DNA from: Scedosporium boydii
Taxonomy: Eukaryota; Ascomycota; Sordariomycetes; Microascales; Microascaceae
Direction: 5' to 3'
Length of the DNA: 64,000 nucleotides
Assembly (NCBI GenBank): GCA_002221725.1
Contig: NJFT01000053.1
Coordinates: 124,001-188,000, forward strand
Shown piece after piece: positions 49,441 to 60,941 of this stretch. The position numbers were made by a program, and so were the translations under genes. The notes beneath the pieces are model-generated. The model was given only the letters and a program-made list of their open reading frames with translations, was not told the DNA's origin and did not search any database. Numbering within the stretch: position 1 is the first letter of the stretch; every line of letters begins with the position of its first letter.

Positions 49441-49500
49441 AATGTTAGCTCCTATTGAGTTCGCATTCAACCCCTGATGGTTTTCTACAAAGAGCTCTAG

Positions 49501-49908
49501 ATGCTCAAGGGCTATAGTAGTTACGCCTGCCCGGTCACCTTCTTGCCCTTGAGGCCGGTGGCCTTGGGCTCTGGGGATCGCATGGTACGGCTCTGGTCGG
49601 CCGAGAAGTGCGAAAAGCTTAGGATATTTAGTCTTAGCTTAACTTCTTCTAAAACATTCAATTATAAAAATTACTGTCTCTACACCGATCTTAGTACGAT
49701 TTCTCTACAGGGTCCGCTAAGACTAAATCTAGCAATACTAGAAGATTTCATAACTAGATCTTCTATACTATTTTCAGCTAACGAAGGTCGAGATCATCGC
49801 CCTAGGGAGTGCACCAACAGAGATAGATTACTTTACACAGAAGCAACTGGTTTTGATTATCCTCAGAATATTGACCAGTGCATTCAACTATGCCTGGCTC
49901 CGACGTAG
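49501..49908 (+). pseudogene. Orphan C-terminal WD40 fragment of a NACHT/NLR-type protein
   Basis: An open frame of 135 codons without RIP stops, opened by a non-ATG codon. It contains one WD40 blade (VALGSGDRMVRLWSAEKCEK) and the tail usual after the last blade of fungal NACHT-WD40 proteins: CLYTDLSTISLQGPLRLN, then FITRSSILFS. No other blade or NACHT domain lies upstream; instead the decayed TPR array precedes it. It is probably a captured or recombined 3' end of another NLR. Its low RIP damage contrasts with the TPR part beside it. Confidence 0.65.
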
Positions 49909-49909
49909 T

Positions 49910-50224
49910 ACTTGGAGGTCGTTTAGAAGGGGTTAGAGGTTTAATGTAGGAAACCTATCTTATATTTACCCTTATTAATTTTGATTGCCTTCGTAAAAGA
50001 GGGTTCTTGGGGAGCAGATTTATTTATATTTACATTTTAATGAAGGAATATAGTGGCATGAAAGGCTTCGAGAAGATTCTCCATTTTCTTCCCGTGTGTC
50101 TTATGTCCCATTTCTAAATCTAAGTCACCACGTACTATGTAAGCTAAAATGTCCGGACGCGATAAATTTTAGGGGCAATATAGAAACCGATGTCGTTATG
50201 TACCTATTGTACCTATAGTAATCC
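49910..50224. other. Spacer between WD40 fragment and right inverted-repeat arm
   Basis: Moderate GC, little RIP damage, no gene recognised. Confidence 0.5.
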
Positions 50225-50427
50225 AGGATAGGTCATTATTAGAGAGTTCAAGTCAGCTCGGTATTATAATACATGCATAGCTATAGCGGTGAATTGTCAG
50301 CACCAAAAATGCCACTTAGTGGGTGTACATCTGCTGCACCAGCCACGCACTGTTCAGAGACTCCAATGTACTCGAAACTAAAAAGTTTTTGCATGTAGAA
50401 GACGGACGCTGAACCTAAACTCTACTA
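50225..50427 (-). repeat. Right arm of about 200-bp inverted repeat around the NLR locus
   Basis: Reverse complement of 37929-38135; the outer end reads CGGACGCTGAACCTAAACTC on the + strand. Both arms are flanked outside by TA, which could be a 2-bp target duplication, but a solo LTR adjoins the right arm directly and hides the true flank. Confidence 0.7.
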
Positions 50428-50429
50428 TA

Positions 50430-51425
50430 TATTATAATCTTAATATTAACTCTTTAGATTATTAAGTAGATATAATTAGTATTAGAGTTAAGGATTATTT
50501 ATTAATAATAAAGTAAAATAATTAAATAATATTTATTAAATATTAGTAAGAAGTATATATCTAAGTATAAGGATATAGTAATATTTAAATTAACTATTAA
50601 AGAGTCTAAAAAAAATATATTAGATATAGAGAATTATTATAGCCTTATATTGAGACGGGGTAGTGCAGCCTGCGCGTATTTACTACAAAAAATAAGAAAA
50701 GAAGAAAGAAGGAAGTAGTCAAATGGTCAAGAATAGTTCCTGCAAGAAGTGCTGCAGTTCTTCTGGCAGGAATGGTGAAATGGGACGTCAGAAATAATGA
50801 AAATCAGTGGGAATAGGGCCACATCAGATGATAAGAAGGCTTCCAAATAAGGAGAAGTCAAGAAGTAGTGAAATAGTCAAATAGAGGACACTTTCACACA
50901 TGAAATAATAGAAGAACTATCTGAGAATAGTGCTAGATAAGAATTATTAGAACTGACTGAAAAAGAGTTAATTAAACTAATAGGACTAATGATGATCAAG
51001 AACATTAAGAATTTTCGAATCTTAAGAACTTCTGAAACTTGATGATTGTCAAGAAGAAGAAGAATTTTTTCTGGAAGAAGAAAAGAAAAAGAAAAGTCTA
51101 TGCTCCTGTCATCGCAAAGGAAGAAAGTTCTTCCGCCCTGCCCCGCGGCCCATGAGAGAACCACACCAATCCTACTGCAGTCACCTCTTTTCCCATCTCA
51201 ATATAAACTTCTTTCTTCTATCTATCTTTAGTTACTAGCTTAGTTAATTAAGTCTCTATCTAACTACCTAGTCGATCTTTTATTTACTTAGTTAATTAGT
51301 TAATTAATTGTCTAACTAATGCATTAGACGCTAAGCTACCCGATTCTATAACTAAGCTATCTTTTCTAATTCTACTATTATTTACCGCTTCCTTTATATA
51401 ATATAGCCGCGGCCTAGTCGTGATA
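50430..51425 (-). mobile_element. Solo gypsy LTR (A/C type) interrupted by an E element
   Basis: Without the E copy at 50651-51200 and its 4-bp duplication, 442 bp remain, the length of an A-family LTR. It begins TATTATAATCTTAATA and ends with a mutated head (GCCGCGGCCTAGTCGTGATA). No matching TSD is found; LTR-like fragments follow directly. Confidence 0.65.
50651..51200 (+). mobile_element. LTR-like element E, copy 2 (4-bp TSD ATAT)
   Basis: 550 bp with inverted ends TGAGA...TCTCA and ATAT on both sides. Moderately RIP-mutated. The host LTR continues in register when it is removed. Confidence 0.75.
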
Positions 51426-52045
51426 TATTTAAGTATAGTAATATAATTATACTTAAATTAACTACTAAAGAGTTTAAAAGAATATATTAGATATAGAAAA
51501 TTATTATAGCTAATATAATATAGTGAGATAGAGTAGTGCAGCCTACCCGCACACCGTAAGAAAAGAAAGGAATAGTTCAGTCAATAGTTTATGGTATTTC
51601 TTGCAAGAAGCTGCTACAGAACCCCTGGCAAGAATGGACAGTTGTCGGAACTATTGATCAATAGGAATAGAGCCAGATCAGAAAGAAGAAGGCCTCCAAA
51701 TAGGAGGAGGTTGAAGAATCATGTCAGTGCCTAAAGGAGCACCCTGTGATATATGTCAAGCCGGAACAAGCAGCAGGACGTCACTAATGATGAGGACCAG
51801 ATAGAACTAGGTAAAAAAAGTTAATTGAATTAAAGAAATGACTAATAATTAAGAACTTGAAGAAGAAGAACTTGCTCCTCCGTCTAATGAGAAGGAAGAA
51901 AAGAAAGAAAATTACTATTATGCTCTAGCTCCCTTGGGCAAGGAAAAAAGTTCTTCCGCTGCCGCTCTTCCACTCCATATGAGAACTAAACTCTTCTCAC
52001 ACTAGTTACTTTATTCTCTATCTCAATAGCTATAGCTAGGTCGTA
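51426..52045 (-). repeat. Gypsy LTR fragment (C type) interrupted by E copy 3
   Basis: 51426-51533 matches the middle of the C-type LTR (TATTTAAGTATAG, AATTAACTACTAAAGAGT). After E copy 3, 52030-52045 matches its head (CTATAGCTAGGTCGTAA). The missing part between shows a truncated copy. Confidence 0.55.
51534..52025 (+). mobile_element. LTR-like element E, copy 3 (4-bp TSD ATAG)
   Basis: 492 bp, TGAGA...TCTCA, flanked by ATAG (51530-51533 and 52026-52029). Best preserved of the three E copies, for example AGCTGCTACAGAACCCC and GTTCTTCCGCTGCCGC. Either a solo LTR of a family whose internal part is absent here, or a non-coding element. Confidence 0.75.
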
Positions 52046-52750
52046 AGAATTTTATTAGTTTATATTATTTTTATAGTTTATTTTTTTTATTATAATTAAC
52101 TACCTATAGGTTTCCGATATAGTTAGCTTATAATAAGAAAGAAAATAGTTATATAAATTATAAATTTTATTATATATCTATTTTATTTTTTAAAATCTTT
52201 TAATAATTAATTTAAATATAATTATATTTTTATTAATTTTATATAACTTCTAATCTTAATATTAATTATCTTTATAGCTTACACCGTGCCTATTCCCATG
52301 GTCAAATGTCATCAATAGCACCCATCGCGAGGATCTTGAGCGGTGCCTCTGGCTGACGGAACCCGGGTCTCAGCCGCGCAGCGAACCCCCCGTGGCGCGC
52401 TGCGTCGCCGACACAGGCAGCCTGAACCGCCACCTCCAAAGAGAGTGTTTGGCTGCCTTCTAAATCCTATTCCCAATCTTAGAAAGTGGGGTCGCGAGGT
52501 TCGTCTCATCCTTTGCTGTCCAGTTTCCCGATGGGAGTAAGTAGGGTTGCAAATGCGACCGTCACTTGAAGTACGTGGTAAAAGTGCTGGGTGCCAGGAA
52601 TACATGCGGAGCTGCAGTCAGATAAGAGCGGAATCCTTCAGAGAACGGAATGAGTCTGGTTTCTTGGCCAATGTGGTAGAAAAGCTCGAAGACACTTACA
52701 AATGGCAGGCGGGAAAACAGGGCTTGAATTTCCAGAGACGCTGTTCATCC
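52046..52750. other. Boundary of RIP DNA and GC-rich gene island
   Basis: 52046-52280 is AT-rich and RIP-like. From about 52285 the composition changes abruptly to GC-rich. Open frames at 52312-52605 on either strand have no motif and are probably chance; this should be the 3' flank of the TPR-HET gene. Confidence 0.5.
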
Positions 52751-55700
52751 TCACTGAAGAAGAAGACCTTCCCATTCCAAGGAGTCCATTCCCTCAAGGT
52801 CGCCCGCCAGGATCTCGCCCAATCCTGCGCGCTCGTAAAGCCGACAAGCACCTTCGAGCTTGCCGCTCCGGGGAGCCTGCGACTTCAACAGCAGGGCCTG
52901 GTAGAACTTCAGGGGCTGCCGGCGCTGAGTCATCAGATAGTGCGTATGTAGGTCGACCCAGACGTCCCGCGTCGCGTTGGCCATCACCTCGCAAGGCCCG
53001 GACAAGACGGCAAGACGGACGGCTACTTTCCGGCTTCCCTTTGTGCCCGAAAACCCGAGGGCGGCCGGGTCCATGACCTCGGCGATGCCGAGGTACTTGT
53101 CCCGTCCGTCATACAGACGGAAACCCCCGAGGTGTAGCCGGCTGTCGCGCCCACCTGGGTCGCAAGCCGACACGTAGACAGTCGTCGTCAGCGTCTCGAA
53201 GTAGAGCGTGTAGGGTTCCAAGTCAACGCCGGGGCCTATGCCGAGGCGATCCGCCGATACGACGGCCGGCGGAGTCGGTGCGGTTGTCGGCCATTCCCGG
53301 CCGTGCCTTCTCAGAAGTTCCAGGTACTGCGGCGTCGGCGGCTGCGTGTTGTCCGCCGACCCCCTGGGGAACCGCGACATGTTCGCCTGTAGCTCGGGTG
53401 TAATCTTCTCGGGCAGGAGTCGTTTGGAAATAGCTTCAATCATGGACTCTGGGTCGTCGTCGTCATCATTGGCTGCAACGACGGCGACTTCGTTGGTCGC
53501 GGCCGTGGACGTGGCATCGCCGGATTCGGGCCGTTGCCGCTGCTGGCGGCGTTTCTGCGGAACGAGGGCAAAATGAGCTTGTTCCGTGTAGAGATACCAG
53601 TCGATCCAAGCGTGTTTAGTCGTCCACGCCGATACGGAGTAATTGTTCCGGCCGCAGATCACGGGCCCTATCCAGCCGCACCAGGACCAGCTGGGAAAAC
53701 CTGAACGTCTGCACGCCACCGCCCCTTTCGAGTTCCAGATTATCCCCAAAGTCAGAGCGGTCGAGACCAAGCCGTAGCAAAAATCAACGCCGCAGTCGGC
53801 CTTCATCATGCCGGCCAGGCCGGCAAAGGCGTTGAGCACGTCGCCCTGGTACGAGAGGTTCCGCTCCGAGTATACGTTGACGAGAAGAGGGACTATGCTG
53901 CTCCCACTACGACCCAAGGCCTTAAGTCGCGAGCGCTCAAACAACACCGGCCTAGGCAGCTTGTAGACGTAGTCCTCGATGCCGAAGAATTGTAACTCGG
54001 ACACTATGTCCTCGCGGTAGGGCGAGTCCCATGAGCACCTGAACGTTACCTGGCCGTTGGCGAAGATGAGGCAGCGTGGCGAGGCAACATATTCCTGGAA
54101 ACTATCGCGTTGGGGGGGTCAGCGAGGCTGCAAACGAGGAGACGAACAATGGCGGGGGGAGGAGAGAGGGGAGGTTGGAGATCTCACGTCCATGCTCTGC
54201 TCGCCCACGTGGAACGGCTCAGGACATCGAGCGAGTGTGGGACGACCATGCGCAGCCGCGGCCCGATGACATCACAACGCTGGTTCCGCGTACGAGGACG
54301 CCGGCCTATGCCCGGCAGGCCGGCATTGGCGTCGCTACCCTCGGCCGCGACGATGGTGAGCATGGCGTTCTCGTAGATTAGGTCCATTTCGTTGATGGCC
54401 GCCTGCTTGGTCTCGCCGTCGTCTTGTATCACGCATAGGCTGTCGACCCAGAGGTATCGCTCACCTATGTCAGCCACGAGCGTCATGGCATCGGTGATGA
54501 CTGCCGGCAGCTGATACCGTGAGACCCACAGGCTGCCTGGGCGTCGAAGCCGGTCGATGTTGCAGCTGTAGGCGTGAAGGCTTTCGATTTTCCCCCACAC
54601 GTAGCTTAACGCAACATACCGACCTGCCCCCGGCGGGTTCTCGGCGAGGCAATTGAAGTGTACGTCGATAAAATACAGCGACGGCCGTAGCGCATCGAAG
54701 CGACCTTGATTGGCTAGTGGCGGTGGCTCGTCCTGGAAGCCCGGGTTCCGCAAACGCGAGCACTGGAGACCGTGAATCACCTCACACTGTTGCACCCACC
54801 GCCGGATCAGGGCTGGCGAGACGTGTGGCTCGACGCGCCGCCCAAGGAAGCAGTGCGGAAAGGCGTCGGTCTCGACGGGGAGTAAGTCGGCGCTGCACGC
54901 TGGCTCCTGCACCTGCTGCACGCGACCCTCGACCGTCAGGAAGCGGAACGACTCGTGGCGCATCTCGTGGTCCCAGTAACTGCTGAAGCGGGCCATGTAG
55001 AGCGTGCAAATCACCCGCTCCCATTGCACCGGGTCGAGACTCGACGACCGCAGCGCATGCACGACGAGCCCACAGAGTGGACACGCTCGCTCGGCCTCGA
55101 TATCGGCGAGGCTCCGTTCGGCCCAGAGGATGTCCCGCTCCTCTCGCTTCGTGCCGGGCCGGCTGAAGGGTCGCGGCAGAAAGGCTTCGCCCTTGAGCTT
55201 GAGCCGCGCGCACGTCTTACACATGCGTGCGAGCTGTCGCTCCCCCTCCGGATCGTCGCGTAGCGGCAATATGGCGCGGCCGTCCATGAGCCGGTCCATG
55301 CGCGCCGCCGCCCGCCCGCTTTCTATGTTTGCGAGGCCGACGCTGCCGTGCCAGCGGTACGCCTCGAGGTCGGGCCAGTTGGCGGCGTCCGGCTCGGACC
55401 GGAGAGAGGACATTCCCCGTTCTCTTCGCTCGGCATCCCTTCGCTCGGCTTCCCTAAGGAAAAGGTTAACAGCCTACATAATCTCTTTAGCACGGCCAAA
55501 AGTCCTTCATAGTAGTACCTTTGCTGAGGGGTCTGGCTGCTGTTTCTCGGCGTGGCGTCGGAAGCGGCGACAGCGGCCGCCTCTTGCGAGTGCCGGGTGG
55601 CCCGTTCGAGATCCTCCTCTGCGCGCGTCCTCTCGAACCGCAAGCCGTACATGACACCCAGGTGCTTCAACCGAGATGCGTGGTCGCCCGGCCTGGACGG

Positions 55701-56558
55701 CCTCGCGTCCACGGCCTGCAAGCCGTAGCGAATCGCCTCGTCGAGGTCCGCGAGCGCCGCCGTCTTCTCGTACTTTTTGACCAGCCACGTGGCCAATTCC
55801 TGGAGAAAGCAACCCCGTCTATCCTCGTCGGCTGAGAGGCCGTCGAGGGACTTCAGCGCGCATTCGATAGTCTCGTTTATGTCGGCTATGTTGTCCTGGA
55901 ACATCGAAAACTTGACCGCGAAGACGTGCGCCATGTTGTTCCAGCGCGTGGCCCGGTGTGGATAGGTCAGCGGCAGCCCCACTGTGACCTCACGTCCCTT
56001 GCGTTCTGCCTCGTCTAGATCGGCTGCGTGCCTGAACAGGGCGAAGCGGCTGCTGAGGCTTCTAGCCAGGTGGCTCTCGAACAGGGGCCTGCTTGGATGA
56101 TCGTTTGGCAGCTGCGCGGCAGCCTTGCGGCCATGGTCGATGGCCTCGTCGATGTCGCGAAGTGATCGTGTCATATCGAAGATCCAGCGGAGGATGAGGC
56201 CCAGGCTGTTGTGATAGCCGGCCCGGATGGGGTCGCCGGGCGGGGCCGCGGCGAGGGCCGCCCGCATCTCGGCCGCCGACTTGACGAGGCCGTCGAGGTC
56301 GTCGGAGCTGGGGATGCTTTTCGACAGGCGGAAGAAGTCTTGGGTGCTAGATAGGACGGCGGGGCCAACCTCACCGACGATCCTTGTGGCGATGTTACGC
56401 ACCAGCGCCTCGGATATCTGCCCTTCTAGCCCCCGGGCGCTGGCCTGGTTCCTGATGCTTTCAAGTAAGTGGCTAATTATCTCCGGGGATATGAACGAGT
56501 CAGGAGGATTGCCCGTCTCCCGGGATCCGGAGGACCGCGAGGGCGCGATTCCCGACAT
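52751..56558 (-). CDS. TPR plus HET-domain fusion protein, about 1,218 aa, three exons
   Basis: Proposed exons (minus strand): 56558-55519, 55453-54188, 54101-52751; introns are 65 and 86 bp, and the sum is 1,219 codons including the stop. Residues 1-346 are helical TPR-like repeats (DDLDGLVKSAAEMRAAL, DIDEAIDHGRKAAAQLP, ADLDEAIRYGLQAVDARP). A charged linker follows. CxxC pairs lie at about 425/428 and 471/474. The HET domain covers about 625-780: RYVALSYVWG, LPAVITDAMTLVADIG, RYLWVDSLCVIQDD, TIVAAEGSDANAGL, and TWASRAWTFQEY across the second junction. The C-terminal part has FPSWSWCGW, usual in long HET proteins. The first intron is the critical inference. Its donor is GTACTA and its acceptor CCTTAG; without it the TPR frame overlaps the HET start (ATG 55413) by 90 bp. 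The alternative is two genes, 56558-55323 and 55413-52751. ATG 56558 is used because the frame's upstream end opens on TTG. No RIP damage. Confidence 0.7.
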
Positions 56559-57616
56559 TATAAGACTGGAACCACAAACTGGAAGAGATAACAGGATTGA
56601 ATCTACATTACTTTGATGGGAGGGAGACGGAAATATGAGATGAGAAGCGAGGCGTGATACGTGTGGTCCGGTAGAGTGCGTTATACTAGATGCGGGGATG
56701 CTTTCAAAGTTATTAGCATATTGTGTATATATTAATATATAAGAGAGGCGTACACTCAAAGTTCAATTTGTAAGACTCTAGACGCACTAATGTTTGCACT
56801 ATCTTCGGAAATACCAAGTACTAACCTGCGGCAAGAGCAGAGGCGGCTTTACTAATGACTGTACCTCCCCGCTACAAGCATATCCGGCAAAGCCATACAA
56901 GCCACAGGTTACCCACTGTCCTTAAAAAATTTAACTAAAAACTAAGCGACACCCATTTCGCCTTCTACTATATTTAATACTATTAATAAACTAGTATTAA
57001 TATTATAATATTTTAAATATAATTTAAAAATTTACTAAAAAATAAAAATAAATTTTTAAAAGAAAATTATATATATAAAAAATAATTATTAAGATATTTT
57101 TTAAAAAAAGCTTTTTTAAAATAATAGTTTATAATATCTTAATCTATTTTTATTTTTAGATATTTTAATATATTATATTAATTAGTAACTTATTTATAAA
57201 AATATAAAGCTTATTTATAAATAAGTTATATTACGGTATATCTATTAACTATTACACTATCAAGGTAAAAGATCAAGCATTAATTACATTATTAGCGATC
57301 AACTAGGTACTCTACTATACTTATATAGTATTAAATATAACAAGTTATAAGTAACTCTATAATAAAGAATAAGAAGGGAAAGAAAAGAAGATAATTATAG
57401 ATATAAAAAAAGAAGCGGCTTATAGTATTTAGTCTAGCTAGTAGCTGTAGACCTAAGCAAATAAGGACTTAATCCTCTAGGACTACCTATATAGTTTATA
57501 ATTTAAAGTACAAGGGAAGGTAAAAGGTAATCTAGGTAGGTAGATAGATCATAGGAGGTGTAATATAAGGCTACTATTAAGTAGTCTTCTTACTAAACTA
57601 AAAAGTACTACCTTAC
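56559..57616. other. 5' flank of the TPR-HET gene passing into AT-rich DNA
   Basis: To about 56920 the composition is normal and should hold the promoter. From 56930 on it is extremely AT-rich with long A and T runs. Nothing coding is recognised. Confidence 0.5.
57187..57227. repeat. 12-bp perfect inverted repeat
   Basis: AACTTATTTATA and TATAAATAAGTT separated by 17 bp in AT-rich DNA. Could be a remnant end of a mobile element or chance in such composition. Confidence 0.35.
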
Positions 57617-57617
57617 A

Positions 57618-59600
57618 CTATAGGAAATAAGAACCCTTTATTACTTTATACCTCTTTACGCTAGGAGTCCTGAGTAGAGCATATTTACTTATATACTTAG
57701 TAAGACTAAAGTCATGAGGGCCACTTATATAATTTAGTAAGTTAGTAGGATATTTAGTAGAAAGCTTTTGAAAAAAATTCTTTCTGGCCCTCTTCAGCAT
57801 CCAGTAGGTCTTATTATAAGGTCTATCATCTTCTAGTAACTACATCATATTTCTTAGTCCCTAGTTTAAGCCCTCTACAAAGTATACTACAGGGTAGCTT
57901 TGCCTAGGAAAGTTCGAGCTAAAACCTTTAAATATCTTATATAGCTCTATATATTCTATATAGAAAGTACCTCTATGGCCTAGCTATACCCTTTCTAGCA
58001 GCTATACTATATCTCCTTAGTCTCTTAGCTTAAAGCTCCTTCTCCTATATTTTCCTAGAGCCTTTATCCTTCTGCGTTCCTGGCTCGAGGGTTCCTAGTT
58101 CGAGGACTTATAGTTCTATATAATTCTAGTCTTCAATGCTATTATATCGTAGAATATATAACCTACACTAAACCCTTCTAAGAAGTACTAGATAAGAGTA
58201 AAGTAAAACTAAGATATTACTTAAAAGTAACTTAGGGGTATACTATAGTAGTAGTAAACTATAAGTTAGACCTTAGATAAGCTACGCTTAGTGCTTATAT
58301 GACCTATAATTACAGAGAAGTTGCCTTTAGCCAAGGCTATAAATAGATCCTCCTCCTCTATTATACATTTATCTTTAGATAGAAGGAAATAGTTAAACTT
58401 CTTATTAGTTCTATATACTTTATATACTATAATCTCTCTACTATAGCTAAGGTTATAGACTAGACTATAGAGATTCCAAAGTAATATAAAGAAGTATATA
58501 ACCTCATCTTCAAAATCGTTAAAAAGGTTAGATAAGTTCTAGCTTATAATATTCTAAAATTCTCCTACTTTAATTTTCATACTATCTCTATCCTCTCTTA
58601 AAAATCTCCTTACTTAGTCTACTAAAAGGTTCTATTCTATACCTAAGTCCTCTAGAGCCTTAAGCATCCTTACAACATACCTTATATACCTATTAATATA
58701 AAAATCCTAATTAGATTCCTCTTCAGCTAAGCTTAGAATAAAAAAGTTAAGAGCTTAAAATCTACTTAAAACACAGCCATTATCTACTATTACTACAATA
58801 AGAGAAATAGGATTAGAGAATACTAAGGAGAAATAGACTATAGAATTAAGCCTATCCTTTACTACTACTAATAAACTAGGAAATATCTAAGCAATAGATA
58901 TAATATCTCTTACTATAAGTCTCCCTACTACATTCTCAAAGATCTCTATAGAGAGGGACTTAAGTAAAGGATAGTTAATAAAGTATATATAGTAGGAAGC
59001 TAGAAGTAACTCTAACTAATAAATATCATTACCCTCTTTAAAAGCTTTCTTATATTATTAGTAATACTTTATAGGCTCTTTTATAAAACACTCTATAGCA
59101 ATATAAAGAAATAAGTTATTTAGATTAAAGAGGTATTTATTAATCTAAAACTCTAAGATAGTATTAATATATTTCAAATATATACTAGGAAACTTAGATT
59201 TTAGTTCTAATAATACTTTTCTCTAAGCCTATTTAGGACAGTTATTTAAAATAGTTATAAGATTATAAATATTATTCTTATAAACCTTTAGAATATAATA
59301 GATTTTAAGCTACTCCTATATTACATAAAGTATATTATAGAAGTCTAATCTACTCTAGTATATAAAACCAAGATCTAATTTATGCTATAGGTTATCTAGA
59401 TTAGCTGAGTAGAGAGGATTTATCTTATTATAGACTATATCAAAAGTAGTTACTAACTTGCAGATTATTATAATATTAAACAGTAGAATCAGCAAAGATA
59501 GATCTTCTATATACTTATTAAGATAGACTAGAAAGTAAGTACTCTTTTTAATTACTACATTAGGATCTGTCCTCAGGACTATGTTCTAGGACTAAACTAA
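57618..59600 (-). pseudogene. Long decayed minus-strand gene, unrecognised
   Basis: From about 59600 down to the TAG at 57618 one minus-strand frame can be followed for about 650 codons when TAG/TAA are taken as damaged Q codons. Readable parts include FENVVGRLIVRDIISIAQIF (about 58900-58960) and DNGCVLSRF (about 58770). The last 60 codons are fully open and contain ISGPHDFSLTKYISKYALLR and a tail KVIKGSYFL. Composition and hydrophobic pattern are those of a real protein. I do not recognise the family. It may be a transposon protein or a normal gene caught by RIP. Confidence 0.55.
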
Positions 59601-60000
59601 GTTTTAAGATAGACCTACCTTATATAAAAGCATTTCAGGAGTTTTTTAGGCTTATTAAAAACTATTTAAAAAATAAGTAAGTAGTATATTAGAGCTAAGG
59701 CTTCTAGAAAGTAGTAGTTTAAAATAAATAAAATAGACTTATTTTAGGAGCAAACTAGATAGGTAGGCAGTAAGTAGATAGGAATATAAAATAGATAGGT
59801 AGTGAGCCCAGGGACAAGTTTTAGGAACAAATGAAATAGGTAGATAGTAAGTATATAGGCGTTTTTAGAAAGCGGTAAGTAGATAGACAATTTTTAAGAA
59901 CAGATAAAAGAAGCAGGTAGTATAGGTATTAGAAGGGGTACCAAAATAGGTCTTAAACTAAATATTATAAAGAACATAGAGTCAAAGACTACAAAGAATT
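59601..60000. repeat. Degenerate direct repeats rich in ATAGGTAGATAGTAAGT-like units
   Basis: Between 59730 and 59930 variants of AGATAGGTAGGCAGTAAGTA occur at least four times with intervening TTTTAGGAACAAA-like pieces, forming an irregular minisatellite upstream of the decayed gene. Confidence 0.5.
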
Positions 60001-60660
60001 TAGCATACTCAGTATATAACCTTCTTAGGACATGTACTCTAAATAACATACAGTCGCATCGAGAAAGTAAGGGAGCCAGAGATGCGGTTGCCTGCTGCTT
60101 CCCTTGCTACTACTTCGCTTCTCCCATAGTACTATAAACATAACCTCGTAGTTACTTACTAAGGTTGCCAGATACCTATTCTCGCTATCCCCTAGTCGAC
60201 CTTCCACGAGCGGCCGGATTGCTTAATCTTCCTATCTGGGGCCCGAACCGGACTTATATAAAATGCAGCCACTAAGATTCCGTTGCTTACGAAGAGGGTC
60301 AAGGTCTCTTAGGGCCAGGTTTTAGGGACCTGTACTCCCATCACAGCATCAAAACGAGGCCACCCATCTACTAGGTAAGACTAATATTAGGCGACTCGAG
60401 ATGCGTTTACCTAGAACAACTTCTAAAGCTAGTCTTAGAAACAGTTACATTTCAAACACATTTAAAAAGCACTTGCTCTTTCTAGTTCCATTTTAGATGA
60501 TCATAGATGTACAAACAATGGCTTTATCACTATAGAGCAAAATTAAATAGGACCGACCTTGCGAAGATGTTAGGGTAACCTTCGAAGCTATATCTATATT
60601 TTTACCTCTAAATATTTATATTTAATAAGTCTACTAATTGAGAAGAGTGTCTAACCCTTT
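60001..60660. other. Mixed-composition spacer
   Basis: Less RIP-biased than its surroundings. A 60-codon minus-strand frame (60025-60207) has no recognisable feature. CCATTGCAG at about 60661-60669 looks like an intron acceptor leading into the coiled-coil fragment. Confidence 0.4.
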
Positions 60661-60669
60661 CCATTGCAG

Positions 60670-60941
60670 GTAGAACACTAAAATATAATCTCTAATACAA
60701 GGATAAATCAACTTAAAGAAGAAAATAATAGGCTCTGTGAAGAGCTATACAAGTAGGAAGATAAAGTAATACTTAAATCAGAACGTAGGAAGACAGCAGA
60801 AGAAGAAGTACTCTAACTTCAGATACGCTGCCAACAACTCTAAGGCCAACTTCGAGAGAGCTGACTACTTGTAAGGCCTTAAGAAATTATACTATACTAC
60901 TCTCTAGAAATAAATAAATATAAGGGGTCTACAGTGTAATA
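60670..60941 (+). pseudogene. Coiled-coil protein fragment
   Basis: + frame after a plausible acceptor (CCATTGCAG). It reads INQLKEENNRLCEELYK, then KSERRKTAEEEVLQLQ and RCQQLQGQLRES with a few TAG/TAA where Q is expected. The leucine/glutamate heptads indicate a coiled coil. N-terminal exons are not found. It ends near the TAA/TAG codons around 60940. Confidence 0.45.

Noticed and set aside
51046..51231. Small frames at 50877-51231 on both strands
   Set aside because: They lie inside E copy 2 and its host LTR and have no shared frame in E copy 3.
54470..55654. Several open frames of 90-216 codons in the TPR-HET region on other frames and strands
   Set aside because: High GC makes stops rare; these are shadows of the HET and TPR exons, rich in R, A and P with no domain.
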